A DNA stretch of 64,000 bases from Thiomonas bhubaneswarensis (GTDB taxonomy: Bacteria; Pseudomonadota; Gammaproteobacteria; Burkholderiales; Burkholderiaceae_C), in contig NZ_LIPV01000006.1 in the NCBI RefSeq assembly GCF_001418255.1, positions 1 to 64,000 on the forward strand, in the 5' to 3' direction. How positions within the stretch are numbered: position 1 is the first letter of the stretch; each line of letters opens with the position of its first letter. Position numbers and translations under genes: made by a program. Of this stretch, positions 8,938 through 17,803 are shown piece by piece. Below the pieces are notes generated by a model. The model ran no database searches. It saw only the letters and a program-made list of their open reading frames with translations, and was not told where the DNA came from.

Positions 8938-9690
8938 TCAGCGGCCTCCGCCGAAGCCCGTCGCCGGTCCGGCACGTCCTGCAGCCGCGGCGGCAGCAGT
9001 CTGCGCGGCGGCCGGGTGGGGGGCGCTTTGGCGCTGCAGGATGTTGGAGAACTCCTCGGTGAACGACTCAAAGCGATTGGCCAGGCGGTCGATGTCGCGC
9101 GCGAAGAAGTTGTAGGCGATCACCGCAGGAATGGCGGCGAACAGGCCGATGGCCGTGGCCACCAGCGCTTCGGCGATGCCGGGCGCCACGGTGGCGAGGG
9201 TGACCTGCTGCAGATTGGACAGGCCGACGAAGGCGTGCATGATGCCCCACACCGTGCCGAACAGGCCGACGTAGGGCGAGACCGAGCCGACCGAGGCCAG
9301 GAAGGACAGATTGGCTTCGAGCGCGTCCATCTCGCGCTGGAAGGCGGCGCGCATGGCGCGGCGGGCGCCATCCACCAGCGTGGAGCCGTCGAGCACATGG
9401 CGCTCGCGCAGCTTGAGGTATTCGCGCATGCCCGAGGCGAAAATGCGCTGCAGCGGGCTGCCGTGACGGCCGCTGCTCAGCGCCGATTGGTACAGATCGT
9501 TCAGCCCGGTGCCCGACCAGAATTCCTGCTCGAAGTCCTCCGATTTGATGCGCGCCGACTTGATGGCGAAATATTTGCGGAAGATGACCGTCCAGCTCGC
9601 CAGCGAGACGGAGAGCAGGAGAGCGAGCACCAGCTGCACCACGATGCTGGCGCCGAGCACCATGGACACGATGGAGAAGTTTTGATCCAT
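8938..9690 (-). CDS. tolQ: Tol-Pal system proton channel TolQ (MotA/TolQ/ExbB family)
   Basis: A 250-residue inner-membrane protein with three hydrophobic segments: about residues 11-35, the GSVSPYVGLFGTVWGIMHAF segment, and ALVATAIGLFAAIPAVIAYN. These are the signature helices of MotA/TolQ/ExbB channels. It forms the pentameric motor around TolR. AGGGAGGT stands just ahead of the ATG at 9690, a strong ribosome site. The C-terminus carries an Ala/Gly/Arg-rich tail of about 25 residues that is not part of the conserved fold. A 155-base gap separates it from ybgC, so it may have its own promoter. Confidence 0.95.
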   Translation of the reverse strand: MDQNFSIVSMVLGASIVVQLVLALLLSVSLASWTVIFRKYFAIKSARIKSEDFEQEFWSGTGLNDLYQSALSSGRHGSPLQRIFASGMREYLKLRERHVLDGSTLVDGARRAMRAAFQREMDALEANLSFLASVGSVSPYVGLFGTVWGIMHAFVGLSNLQQVTLATVAPGIAEALVATAIGLFAAIPAVIAYNFFARDIDRLANRFESFTEEFSNILQRQSAPHPAAAQTAAAAAAGRAGPATGFGGGR

Positions 9691-9845
9691 AGGGAGGTCT
9701 GGCTGAGGGTTGTAAAAGGAAGCGGCGAGGAGCGACCAGGGCCGGATGCAACAGCCTGCATTACAACAAATCCCGCAACGGGCGAGGGTGACCCCAAGAA
9801 GACAGCGCCACGGGAGAAAGGTTCACGACGAAGCCGTGCGACGGC

Positions 9846-10301
9846 TCAGGATGCCGAAGCGCCCGCCGCCGCCCACTGCACGACGCGTTCGTGGACATCC
9901 TTGGGAATGCGGGAGGGCCGCAAGGCGGCTGCGCTCACGCAGCCTACGCGCACGGTGGCTACGCAAAGCAATTGGGCAGGAGTGCCCTGCGCGTCGCACC
10001 GCCAGGCCTGCTGCTCGACGGTGAGGCTGGCTGTGCCGATCTCGCTCACCCGCAGCTGGATCTGCAGGACATCGTCGAGCTTCGCGGGGGCGGCGTAGCG
10101 CAGGTTCACCTCGGCCACGACGCAGACCAGTCCGGCCTGCGCCGCCAGTTCGGACTGCGCAAGCCCGAGGCTGCGTAGCCATTCCGTGCGCGCGCGCTCG
10201 AAGAACTTGAGATAGTTGGCGTAATAGACGATGCCGCCGGCATCGGTGTCTTCCCAGTACACCCGCACGGGCCAATGGAAAACGGTCGTGTCCGCGCTCA
10301 A
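9846..10301 (-). CDS. ybgC: Tol-Pal-associated acyl-CoA thioesterase YbgC
   Basis: A 151-residue hotdog-fold thioesterase. The catalytic motif YWEDTDAGGIVYYANYLKFF lies at residues 15-34, with the Asp of EDTDAGG as the active residue. YbgC hydrolyses short-chain or acyl-ACP-linked thioesters and is the usual first gene of the ybgC-tolQRA cluster. The gene order here is the standard one apart from the 155-base gap before tolQ. Start chosen at 10301 (MSADTTVFHW); an overlapping alternative frame in the same region is a shadow. Confidence 0.9.
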   Translation of the reverse strand: MSADTTVFHWPVRVYWEDTDAGGIVYYANYLKFFERARTEWLRSLGLAQSELAAQAGLVCVVAEVNLRYAAPAKLDDVLQIQLRVSEIGTASLTVEQQAWRCDAQGTPAQLLCVATVRVGCVSAAALRPSRIPKDVHERVVQWAAAGASAS

Positions 10302-10359
10302 TGGACAACCCTCCGCGCTGCGCGCCGCGGGATGAGCGCTTGGGAACGGCCCGGCGCGC

Positions 10360-11541
10360 TCATGCCGCCTTGCGCTCCAGATAACCCCGCAGCCGGTCCA
10401 GAGCTTCCTGCAGGTTGGCCAGGCTGTTGGCGTAGCTCAGGCGGAAGTAGCGCTGCGGCTCGGCGGTGCCGAAGTCTTTGCCGGGCACGAGCACCACGCC
10501 GGTGTCGCGCATGACGTCGAAGCAGAAGTCCCAGCTGTCGGCGCTGTAGGCTGAGCAGTCGGCATAGACATAGAAGGCGCCATCGGGCCGCACCGGCACG
10601 CGCAGGCCCAGCGCTTCGAGGCCGGGCACGATGAGGTCGCGCCTGCGCTTGAATTCAGCGCGGCGGCGTTCGTACTCGGCTAGGGCGTCGGGCTCGAAGC
10701 AGGCCAGCGCCGCGTGCTGGGCGACGCTGCTGGCGCAGATGAACAGGTTGCCGGCCATGCGCTCCAGCGGGGCGACGAGTGCGGGTGGCACGACCAGCCA
10801 GCCCAGCCGCCAGCCGGTCATCTGGAAGTATTTGGAGAAGCTGTTGATGGTGATGACGTCGTCGCCCAAGGCCAGCGCGGTCTGGCCGAAGCCGCTATCA
10901 AAGCTCAGGCCGAGGTAAATCTCATCGATCAGGCTGACACCACCTCTGGCACGCACCGTGTCGACGATGCGGCGCAACTCGTCTGGCGCGATGGAGGTGC
11001 CGGTGGGGTTGGAGGGCGAGGCCAGCAGCACGCCTGCGGTCTGCGCAGTCCACGCGGCCTCGACTTCGTCGGCGGTGAGCTGAAAGCGCTGCGCTGCGGG
11101 CGCTGGCAGCATGCGCGCCCGTGCCCCGGCGGTGGCGACGAAGGTCTTGTTGCACGGGTAGCTCGGATCGGGCATGAGCACCTCGTCGCCCGGATCGAAC
11201 AGCAGCAGGCTGGCGAGGGTGAGGGCGCCGGAAGCTCCGGCAGTGACGAAGATGCGCGAGGGATCGATGCTTACGCCATGCGCCCGGACGTAGTGCTGCG
11301 CGATGCGTTCGCGCAGCGCGGGCAGGCCGGGGGCCAGGGTGTAGCCGGTGCGGCCGTCGCGCAGCGCGCGGGTGGCGGCTTCGATGACGGGCTCGGGCGC
11401 GGTGAAATCGGGTTCGCCCACGCTGAGGTGAATCATGCGCTTGCCCTGTGTTTCCCAGGCGGCCTGTTGCTCGGCAGCGGCGCGCACCACGTCCATGACG
11501 TAGAACGGCTCGATGGACTGGTTGCGTTGGGCTAAGCGCAT
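10360..11541 (-). CDS. Pyridoxal-phosphate-dependent aminotransferase, class I
   Basis: A 393-residue fold-type I aminotransferase. The PLP Lys is in SFSKYFQMTGWRLGW (Lys237). SNPTG at 177-181, the DEIY motif near 206 and FRLSYA near the C-terminus are typical of the aspartate-aminotransferase superfamily. The specific amino donor cannot be decided from sequence; relatives are annotated as AlaA-, aspartate- or valine-pyruvate-type enzymes. The start at 11541 (MRLAQRNQSIEPF) removes 17 non-conserved residues of a longer frame that would overlap nusB. It follows nusB by 19 bases, so it is probably the last gene of the ribBA-ribH-nusB run. Confidence 0.9.
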   Translation of the reverse strand: MRLAQRNQSIEPFYVMDVVRAAAEQQAAWETQGKRMIHLSVGEPDFTAPEPVIEAATRALRDGRTGYTLAPGLPALRERIAQHYVRAHGVSIDPSRIFVTAGASGALTLASLLLFDPGDEVLMPDPSYPCNKTFVATAGARARMLPAPAAQRFQLTADEVEAAWTAQTAGVLLASPSNPTGTSIAPDELRRIVDTVRARGGVSLIDEIYLGLSFDSGFGQTALALGDDVITINSFSKYFQMTGWRLGWLVVPPALVAPLERMAGNLFICASSVAQHAALACFEPDALAEYERRRAEFKRRRDLIVPGLEALGLRVPVRPDGAFYVYADCSAYSADSWDFCFDVMRDTGVVLVPGKDFGTAEPQRYFRLSYANSLANLQEALDRLRGYLERKAA

Positions 11542-11560
11542 GGTGTTCGTTCGCGGAAGA

Positions 11561-12175
11561 TCAGTCTTTGCGCGGCGTGCGTGGGCTGGCACTGGCGCGC
11601 CGAGGGGAGGAAGCTGCCGCGCGCCCTTTCGAGGTTATGGGAGCCTTGGCCTTGCGGCTCACGGGCACGTTCGCGTAGGGGTTGGGCGGGGGGCTGTCAT
11701 CGGCGGCACGCGGCTCCTGCGGGTGCGACTGGTTGGCGGCCTCGACTTCGGTCTTGCGCACAACGGCCGCAATACGGTCGAGCACGCCGTTGACGTATTT
11801 GTAGCCGTCGGTGCCGCCGTACACCTTGCCGAGCTCGACGGCTTCGTTGATGACCACGCGATAGGGCACGTTGGGGTGGCGCTGCAGTTCGAAGGTGCCC
11901 ATCAGCAGCAGGGCGTGCTCCACCGGGGACAGCTCGCTGGTCTGGCGGTCGATGTGCGGCTGGATCAGTGCATCGAGCGCACCGGCGTCGGCCAGCGCGC
12001 CGTGCAGCAGCGACTGAAAGTGCTCGTCGTCGAGCTTGATGGTGGGGTAGCGCTCATGCAGGAAGGCTTCGATGGCGCCCGCGTCGCTACCAGCGATCAG
12101 CCATTCGTAAATGCCTTGGAATGCGAGTTCGCGCGATTTGCGCCGCGCGCTCTTGGGGGCGGTGGATGCGCTCAT
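11561..12175 (-). CDS. nusB: Transcription antitermination factor NusB with a basic C-terminal extension
   Basis: NusB binds boxA RNA with S10/NusE to promote rRNA antitermination. The core is clear: [18 protein letters not shown] at the N-terminus and [20 protein letters not shown] followed by [20 protein letters not shown]. The family core is about 140 residues, while this protein has 204. The extra 60 or so residues at the end are rich in Pro, Ser, Lys and Arg and look disordered. Its ATG at 12175 overlaps the ribH stop by four bases. RibH-NusB adjacency is standard in proteobacteria. Confidence 0.93.
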   Translation of the reverse strand: MSASTAPKSARRKSRELAFQGIYEWLIAGSDAGAIEAFLHERYPTIKLDDEHFQSLLHGALADAGALDALIQPHIDRQTSELSPVEHALLLMGTFELQRHPNVPYRVVINEAVELGKVYGGTDGYKYVNGVLDRIAAVVRKTEVEAANQSHPQEPRAADDSPPPNPYANVPVSRKAKAPITSKGRAAASSPRRASASPRTPRKD

Positions 12176-12654
12176 GCGTCTTCTTCGTTGTCGCTGATCT
12201 CGATGAACAGATTGGCCATTTCCACCGCGACGCGGGCGCATTCGGCGCCTTTGTCGATGCGGGCTTCGGCCTGCGCTTCGTTTTCCACGGTGAGCACACC
12301 GTTGGCCACCGGGATGTTGTAGTCGAGCGCCACCTGACCGATGCCGGCAGCGCTGGTGTTGCACACGACTTCGAAGTGGTAGGTGTCGCCCCGAATCACG
12401 CAGCCGATGGCGATAAGCGCGTCGAAAGCCTCGCTCTCGGCCAGGGCCTGCAGCATCAGCGGCAGCTCCAGCGCGCCGGGGACGGTGTAGAGGCCGATGT
12501 CGTCTTCGCTCACGCCCAGGCGCTCGAGTTCGTCGAGGCAGGACTGGGTGAGCCGATCGGTCAGCGCGGTGTTGAAGCGCGCCTGCACCACGGCGATGCG
12601 CAGATCACGGCCGTCGAGTTGTTCGGAAAGAATGCGGTTCTGGACGTTTTGCAT
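12172..12654 (-). CDS. ribH: 6,7-dimethyl-8-ribityllumazine synthase
   Basis: Lumazine synthase, 160 residues, condenses 5-amino-6-ribitylamino-uracil with dihydroxybutanone phosphate in the penultimate step of riboflavin synthesis. Conserved pieces are VVQARFN near residue 23, [10 protein letters not shown] at 57-66 and [14 protein letters not shown] at 84-97, with His93 as the catalytic acid/base. It lies between ribBA (upstream, 81-base gap) and nusB (overlapping), so the dihydroxybutanone phosphate producer and user are neighbours. Confidence 0.96.
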   Translation of the reverse strand: MQNVQNRILSEQLDGRDLRIAVVQARFNTALTDRLTQSCLDELERLGVSEDDIGLYTVPGALELPLMLQALAESEAFDALIAIGCVIRGDTYHFEVVCNTSAAGIGQVALDYNIPVANGVLTVENEAQAEARIDKGAECARVAVEMANLFIEISDNEEDA

Positions 12655-12735
12655 GGCGTGGGCGGAACGGTGAAAAGGGCAGTGAAGGACGGCGCGCCGA
12701 CAAGCCGCGCGAGCCGTTCGTTTGAAGGCGACAGC

Positions 12736-13869
12736 TTACGCGCTGGGCGTGTCGCTGCAGCGGGTTGGCGGCGCGGGCTCGAAACCCATGATTTCGAGGC
12801 CGTAGCCCACCATGCTGGGCATTTTGCGCGCCTGCCCGAGCAGCCGCATCTGCCGCACCCCGAGATCACGCAGGATCTGGGCGCCGATGCCGTAGTCGCG
12901 CAGCGCGGTGACGCCCGACTTGGGCGGCATGGCCACAGGCTGCATCAGACGCTGGAACTGAGCCTGCAACTGCGCGGCCGATTCGCCGCAATTGAGCAAC
13001 ACCGCCGCTCCGCTGCCTTCGCGCACGATGCGGGCGAGGGCCTGCGGCAGATTCCAGGAATGGCGCTGGCATTCGGTGTCGAGCAGGTCGAGCACCGACA
13101 GCGGCTCATGTACCCGCACCAGCGGCGCAGCCTGGCTCGCCAGATCGCCATGAACCAGCGCCAGATGCAGGCCGTGGCCGGCGCGATCGGTGTAGGCCAC
13201 GCAGCGCATGGCGCCGAACGGCGTCTGCATCGGTTGCTCGCCCAGGCGCTGCACCAGCGATTCGGTGCGGCTGCGGTATTCGATGAGATCGGCGATGGCG
13301 CCGATTTTCAGATGGTGCTGCGCGGCAAATCGTTCGAGGTCGGGCAGCCGCGCCATGCTGCCGTCGGCGTTCATCACCTCGCAGATGACCGCGGCGGGTT
13401 CCAGGCCGGCCAGGGCGGCGAGGTCGCAGCCGGCCTCGGTGTGGCCGGCGCGCATGAGCACGCCGCCTTCGGCGGCCATCAGCGGGAAGATGTGGCCTGG
13501 CTGCACGATGTCGCTGGCCCGGGCGTTGCGTGCCACCGCGGCCTGCACGGTGCGCGCGCGGTCGGCTGCCGAAATGCCCGTGGTCACGCCTTCGGCCGCT
13601 TCGATGGACGCGGTGAAGGCGGTGCCGTGGGACGAGCCGTTGTGCTCGACCATGTGCTTGAGGCCGAGCTGCGCGCAGCGCTGGGCGGTCAGCGTGAGGC
13701 AGATCAGGCCGCGCGCATGCGTGGCCATGAAATTGATCGCCTGCGGCGTGATGTGCTCGGCGGCGATGACCAGATCGCCTTCGTTTTCGCGGTCTTCCTC
13801 ATCGACCAGGATGACCATGCGCCCGGCCTTGAGCTCGGCAATGATGTCGGGAACGGGAGACAAAGGCAT
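12736..13869 (-). CDS. ribBA: 3,4-dihydroxy-2-butanone 4-phosphate synthase fused to a degenerate GTP cyclohydrolase II-like domain
   Basis: A 377-residue fusion. The N-terminal 205 residues or so are a complete DHBP synthase: DEEDRENEGDL at 23-33 and a GGVLMRAGHTEAGCDL segment near 150. It converts ribulose 5-phosphate to the four-carbon riboflavin precursor. The C-terminal half aligns with RibA, but where RibA has its C-x2-G...C-D-C zinc site this protein reads RVHEPLSVLDLLDTE with no cysteine triad. It resembles the RibBX-type fusions whose second domain is catalytically dead. GTP cyclohydrolase II must then come from another gene. The start at 13869 (MPLSPVPD) is chosen because earlier in-frame ATGs run into pagP. 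Confidence 0.9.
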   Translation of the reverse strand: MPLSPVPDIIAELKAGRMVILVDEEDRENEGDLVIAAEHITPQAINFMATHARGLICLTLTAQRCAQLGLKHMVEHNGSSHGTAFTASIEAAEGVTTGISAADRARTVQAAVARNARASDIVQPGHIFPLMAAEGGVLMRAGHTEAGCDLAALAGLEPAAVICEVMNADGSMARLPDLERFAAQHHLKIGAIADLIEYRSRTESLVQRLGEQPMQTPFGAMRCVAYTDRAGHGLHLALVHGDLASQAAPLVRVHEPLSVLDLLDTECQRHSWNLPQALARIVREGSGAAVLLNCGESAAQLQAQFQRLMQPVAMPPKSGVTALRDYGIGAQILRDLGVRQMRLLGQARKMPSMVGYGLEIMGFEPAPPTRCSDTPSA

Positions 13870-13943
13870 GATGGGCGAACGCTGCGGAAAGCCAGTGATT
13901 CTAAAAGCGCCGCACGGGTCGCGCTCGGCGCCAGCCGGTGCCA

Positions 13944-14525
13944 TCAGAACTCGTAGCGCCCGAAGAAAAACGCGACGTTGCCGTTGTTGAGCTTGTTGTT
14001 CACCTTGGGGATGAAGGTGCCGTAGATCGAAAGCTTGCCGAATCGCACTGAGGCGATGGGCAGGGCGATGGGGAAGGGGATGTTGTTGAAAATATCGGCC
14101 CGAGAAGTGACGGCCAGGGTGTAGCCTAGACCGAATCCCACCGGGGAGTCGTTGAAATACATCCACTGGTGGGCGTAGCCGACCACCGGCTCGGCATTCC
14201 AGTGCGAGTCGGAAAAGATCATGGCGTAGACCATGTCTTCATTGCCGTCGGCATCGGTGAGATGGCGGCCCCAGCCTATGCCCCAGGCGTGCTTGTTGAG
14301 GGTGGCGCGCTTGGCCGCGGTGTAGGTGCCGGGGTCGTGCCAGGTGTAGCCGCTGAAGTACAGATCATCCTTGCCGGTCTTGGTGGTGGTGACGGCGGCA
14401 TTCCAGGTGGACTGGGCCCAGTCGCCGATGTCACCCAGCCCCATGGCCCAGCTCAGGCGCGGCATCAACGTCAACCCGACGAGGGCGATTGAGGGCAACA
14501 GGCTGGATCGGATGAGGGGTTTCAT
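13944..14525 (-). CDS. pagP: Lipid A palmitoyltransferase PagP
   Basis: An outer-membrane barrel enzyme that moves palmitate from phospholipid to lipid A. The 193-residue precursor has a signal peptide ending near residue 27 (...RLSWA). The mature part keeps the PagP landmarks: TWHDPGTY with catalytic His63, WGIGWGRHL, YAMIFSDSHW with Asp106-Ser107, and VTSRADIFNNIPFPIALPIAS. The ending NNGNVAFFFGRYEF closes with an aromatic residue as barrel proteins do. It sits between ribBA and the amidotransferase gene but has its own gaps (74 and 85 bases), so it is probably independent. Confidence 0.9.
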   Translation of the reverse strand: MKPLIRSSLLPSIALVGLTLMPRLSWAMGLGDIGDWAQSTWNAAVTTTKTGKDDLYFSGYTWHDPGTYTAAKRATLNKHAWGIGWGRHLTDADGNEDMVYAMIFSDSHWNAEPVVGYAHQWMYFNDSPVGFGLGYTLAVTSRADIFNNIPFPIALPIASVRFGKLSIYGTFIPKVNNKLNNGNVAFFFGRYEF

Positions 14526-14610
14526 GCGTGCAATGGGCGGCGTGGGTCGGGCAGACTTTATCAGTCTGCCGTGCCGAGCCTGTGTCCGTTTGCAACGCAG
14601 GGCGGGAAGC

Positions 14611-15435
14611 TCAGACTTGAGTCGGGGTGTCCAGACGGGCGAGCAGTCGCCCCTGCTGAATCACGAGCAGGGTGTTTTCGGGCAGCGGCTCCCAGTCCTC
14701 CGGCGTGAGGGGCACGCTGGCGAGCAGCACCGCGGGCGCGGGCTTGTCGTCGCGGCCCTGGACATGCAGCCCCAAGGCGCGCATCTGATGGTCGCTGGCG
14801 GCCTCGCGCACGAGCATGTGCAGGCCCGGAACCCAGTCGTTGCCCGGATGGCTGCGCCGCCGATGGGCGTGCGCGAACAGCAGATCGCCGTCGGTGAACA
14901 GAAAATTGGCCGGGCCGATGGCGCGCAGGCGCGCGGCGAAATCGGCGACCACGTCGATGCGGCGTTTCAGGTCGCCGCTTTCACCGGCGGCATCGAGCGC
15001 CAGCAGCGACTGCATGAGAACGTAGAACGCATGCTCGGAATCGGTCTGGCCCATGGGCCGGTGCGCCGCACGCGCCAGGGGCAGGGCGCGTTCGACATCG
15101 GGCAGATCGCCGTTGTGGGCGAAGATGTGGCGCCGTCCGAACAGCTCGCGCGCGAAAGGCTGCGTGTTGGCAAGCGCCACCGGCCCGCGCGAGGCGCGAC
15201 GAATGTGCGCGATCACCAGCGGGCTGTGAAAGTCGTGCTTTTCGAGCACCGGCACGAAGGCGCTGGTCAGCGAGGGCTGAGCCTCGCGCAGCACATGCGC
15301 GTCGACACCTTCGTAGTACGCCGCGCCCCAGCCGTCGGGGTTGGCCGCGTGCGGGCCGCCGTGGCGCGCAAATTCGCGAAAGGCGATGCGAATGCGCGCG
15401 GGCACGCGGCTGGAGTAGGCAAACAGCTCACACAT
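14611..15435 (-). CDS. Class II glutamine amidotransferase, YafJ-like
   Basis: A 274-residue Ntn-hydrolase with the N-terminal nucleophile Cys2 (MCELFAYSSR). It has NPDGWGAAYYEG and the FAHNGDLPDV segment, the glutaminase motifs shared with GATase II domains. It is a stand-alone glutaminase domain of the YafJ/EgtC type; the acceptor substrate is unknown. Its ATG lies inside the end of ribE (8-base overlap), so it is coupled to nrdR-ribD-ribE. That position is consistent with a role linked to flavin or amine chemistry, but this is inference. A longer frame reading back through ribE was rejected because it loses the N-terminal Cys. Confidence 0.85.
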   Translation of the reverse strand: MCELFAYSSRVPARIRIAFREFARHGGPHAANPDGWGAAYYEGVDAHVLREAQPSLTSAFVPVLEKHDFHSPLVIAHIRRASRGPVALANTQPFARELFGRRHIFAHNGDLPDVERALPLARAAHRPMGQTDSEHAFYVLMQSLLALDAAGESGDLKRRIDVVADFAARLRAIGPANFLFTDGDLLFAHAHRRRSHPGNDWVPGLHMLVREAASDHQMRALGLHVQGRDDKPAPAVLLASVPLTPEDWEPLPENTLLVIQQGRLLARLDTPTQV

Positions 15436-16060
15436 GTTGCGTTTCCTCCTTGGCGCCGAGCATGCGCTCGACATAGCGGGCGATGAGGTCGATTTCGAGG
15501 TTGACCTCGCTGCCCTGATGCAGCCGATGCAGATTGGTGTGTTGCAGGGTATGGGGAATGAGGTTGATGCTGACGCGGCAAAGCCCTGGCAGGTCTTCGA
15601 CGCGGTTGACCGTGAGGCTGACGCCGTTGACCACGATGGAGCCCTTGTAAGCGAAGAATTTGCCCAAGGCGGCCGGCGCATCCACCTCCAGCAGCCAGGA
15701 TTCGCCGATCGGCTCGAACCGCGCCACCCGGCCGACGCCGTCCACATGGCCGGTCACCAGATGGCCGCCGAGCTTGGTGGCGAGCGAGACCGACTGTTCC
15801 AGGTTGACCAGCTCGTCCGGCTGGTCGAGCCCCGTGGTGCGCGCCAGGCTCTCGGCCGAGATGTCGAAAGCGAAGGCGTCGGGCGCGAGCTCGACCACGG
15901 TCATGCAGGCGCCGCTGACGGCGATGCTCTCGCCGAGCTGCACGCCCAGCAGCCAGGCAGGATCGACCTGCAGGCGCACGCGCTTGCCGTGGCTGGCCTG
16001 GGAACCGAGGGGAACGACGCTGGCGATGCGGCCAACGGTGGTGACGAGTCCGGTGAACAT
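15428..16060 (-). CDS. ribE: Riboflavin synthase
   Basis: The 210-residue alpha subunit that dismutates two 6,7-dimethyl-8-ribityllumazine molecules to riboflavin. It shows two lumazine-binding repeats, the first opening MFTGLVTTVGRI and the second LVTGHVDGVGRV, with NGVSLTVN between. The start at 16060 is fixed by the family N-terminus. ribD ends six bases upstream and the amidotransferase overlaps its 3' end, so all are in one unit. I saw no FMN riboswitch in the gaps around the riboflavin genes. Confidence 0.95.
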   Translation of the reverse strand: MFTGLVTTVGRIASVVPLGSQASHGKRVRLQVDPAWLLGVQLGESIAVSGACMTVVELAPDAFAFDISAESLARTTGLDQPDELVNLEQSVSLATKLGGHLVTGHVDGVGRVARFEPIGESWLLEVDAPAALGKFFAYKGSIVVNGVSLTVNRVEDLPGLCRVSINLIPHTLQHTNLHRLHQGSEVNLEIDLIARYVERMLGAKEETQHV

Positions 16061-16066
16061 GGCGGT

Positions 16067-17242
16067 TTAGAAAGAAGCCGAGGGAAAACGGGCGAGGATG
16101 CGCAGATCGTCGCCGACGGGATCGACCGCATGCCATCGCAGCCTCAAACCCTCGGATAGCGACAGGTAGGGCCCCAGCGCCGCCAATCCCGCACCCTCGC
16201 CCAGCAACTGAGGCGCAAGATACAGCAGCAGCTCGTCCACCACCCCCGCGCGCAGCATCGAGCCGTTGAGCTTTTCGCCGGCCTCGCAGTGCAGCTCGTT
16301 GATGCCGCGTTGGCCGAGCACCTGCATCAGCGCCCGCAGATCGTTCTTGCCCGGCTTGTCGGGGTCTGCGGGCAGGGCGATGGCCTGCAGGTCGAGCTTC
16401 GGCGTGGCCGCATGGCGTAGCGCGTCAAGCCTCGGCGCGGCCAGTTCTGGCGGCACGGCGTGGACGATCCACAGCGGCGATTCGGCGCTTTGCAGCAGGC
16501 GGGCGGTGGGCGGACATTCAAGACGGCTGTCGATGACGATGCGGATGGGCTGTCGCGGCGTTTGCACCGCCCGCACATTCAGCTGAGGGTCGTCGGCGCG
16601 CACCGTGCCCAGGCCGGTGAGCACGGCGCAGGCCCGGGCGCGCCAATGATGGCCGTCGGCGCGCGCGGCTTCGCCGGTGATCCACTGGCTGACGCCGTTC
16701 GGCAGGGCGGTGACACCGTCCAGCGACGCGGCCACCTTCAACCTCACCCACGGCGTGCCGCGCACCATGCGGGAGACAAACCCCAGGTTGATCTCGCGCG
16801 CCTCATCGGCGAACAGGCCGACATCGACCGCTATGCCGGCGTCGCGAAGGCGCTGCAATCCCTGCCCGGCCACCTGGGGGTTGGGGTCGACCATTGCAGC
16901 GACCACGCGGGCCACCCCCTGCGTCACCAGCAGATCGGCGCAGGGGGGCGTGCGGCCATGATGCGAGCAGGGCTCCAGGGTGACGTAGGCCGTGGCGCGC
17001 TGCACATCGTGGCCGCGCTCCCAGGCCTGTTTGACGGCCTGGACTTCGGCATGATCCTGTCCCGCCGCCTGCGTGGCGCCTTCGCCCAGCACCTGGCCGT
17101 CGCGCACCAGCACGCAGCCCACACGTGGATTGGGGCTGGTGCGGTACATCGCCCCGCGCGCCAGATCGAGCGCCCGCCGCATGTGGCGCTGATCCTGCGC
17201 GTCGAAGCTGCCTTGGGACGGCGAAGGGTTGCTGGCGTTCAT
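16067..17242 (-). CDS. ribD: Bifunctional diaminohydroxyphosphoribosylaminopyrimidine deaminase / 5-amino-6-(5-phosphoribosylamino)uracil reductase
   Basis: RibD, 391 residues, does the second and third steps of riboflavin synthesis. The N-terminal zinc deaminase has HAEVQA (His64) and [11 protein letters not shown] (Cys92 and Cys101). The C-terminal reductase domain starts near residue 165 ([13 protein letters not shown]) and includes [15 protein letters not shown]. Its ATG at 17242 overlaps the nrdR stop by four bases. Length is slightly above the E. coli enzyme. Both catalytic sites look intact, unlike the RibA half of ribBA in the same cluster. Confidence 0.95.
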   Translation of the reverse strand: MNASNPSPSQGSFDAQDQRHMRRALDLARGAMYRTSPNPRVGCVLVRDGQVLGEGATQAAGQDHAEVQAVKQAWERGHDVQRATAYVTLEPCSHHGRTPPCADLLVTQGVARVVAAMVDPNPQVAGQGLQRLRDAGIAVDVGLFADEAREINLGFVSRMVRGTPWVRLKVAASLDGVTALPNGVSQWITGEAARADGHHWRARACAVLTGLGTVRADDPQLNVRAVQTPRQPIRIVIDSRLECPPTARLLQSAESPLWIVHAVPPELAAPRLDALRHAATPKLDLQAIALPADPDKPGKNDLRALMQVLGQRGINELHCEAGEKLNGSMLRAGVVDELLLYLAPQLLGEGAGLAALGPYLSLSEGLRLRWHAVDPVGDDLRILARFPSASF

Positions 17243-17730
17243 GCCGAAGGTTTGCCGCGCCGGGGTTTGGCGGCGGGTGATGCGGGCTGCACCTCCTGCA
17301 GCACGTCGAGAAACTGGCCCAGGTCCTTGAAGCTGTGATAGACCGAGGCAAAGCGCACATAGGCGATGCTGTCGAGCGCGCGCAGTTCTTCCATGACCCA
17401 GTTGCCGATCTGGGCTGCGGGCAGTTCCCGGGCGCCGCTTTGCAAAAGTTGCTGCTCGACATGGCCGATGGCCGTGTCCACCGCGTCGGCGCTGACCGGC
17501 CGCTTGCGCAGCGCCAGCAGGAACGAGGCGCGCAGTTTGTCGCGGTCGTAATCGGTTCGCCGCCCGTCCTTTTTCACCACGACCGGAAAGCTGACTTCGG
17601 CACGCTCATAAGTGGTGAAGCGCTTGTCGCAATGGCCGCAGCGTCGCCGTCGGCGCAGGGCGGTGCCGTCCTCCACTTCGCGGGTTTCAATCACCTGCGT
17701 GTCGTCGCTCTGGCAAAAAGGGCATCTCAT
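17239..17730 (-). CDS. nrdR: Transcriptional regulator NrdR
   Basis: A 163-residue repressor of ribonucleotide reductase genes that senses ATP/dATP. The zinc ribbon is MRCPFC...RRCGHC with Cys3, Cys6, Cys31 and Cys34. The ATP-cone domain ([17 protein letters not shown] onward) fills residues 49-139. The last 18 residues are a Pro/Lys tail. It is first in the nrdR-ribD-ribE-amidotransferase run, a common proteobacterial order, and is divergent from purN across 73 bases. Confidence 0.95.
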   Translation of the reverse strand: MRCPFCQSDDTQVIETREVEDGTALRRRRRCGHCDKRFTTYERAEVSFPVVVKKDGRRTDYDRDKLRASFLLALRKRPVSADAVDTAIGHVEQQLLQSGARELPAAQIGNWVMEELRALDSIAYVRFASVYHSFKDLGQFLDVLQEVQPASPAAKPRRGKPSA

Positions 17731-17803
17731 GGCGTGCTCGAAATAAACCCGTGATTATTCATCTCGGCGGAACGGGCCGTCCCCGCGGCTACACTGCGCG
17801 CCG

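Noticed and set aside
12655-17803. FMN riboswitch upstream of riboflavin genes
   Set aside because: I looked for the conserved RFN core ahead of ribBA, ribH, ribE, ribD and nrdR on the minus strand and did not see it; gaps are too short for the element except near pagP.
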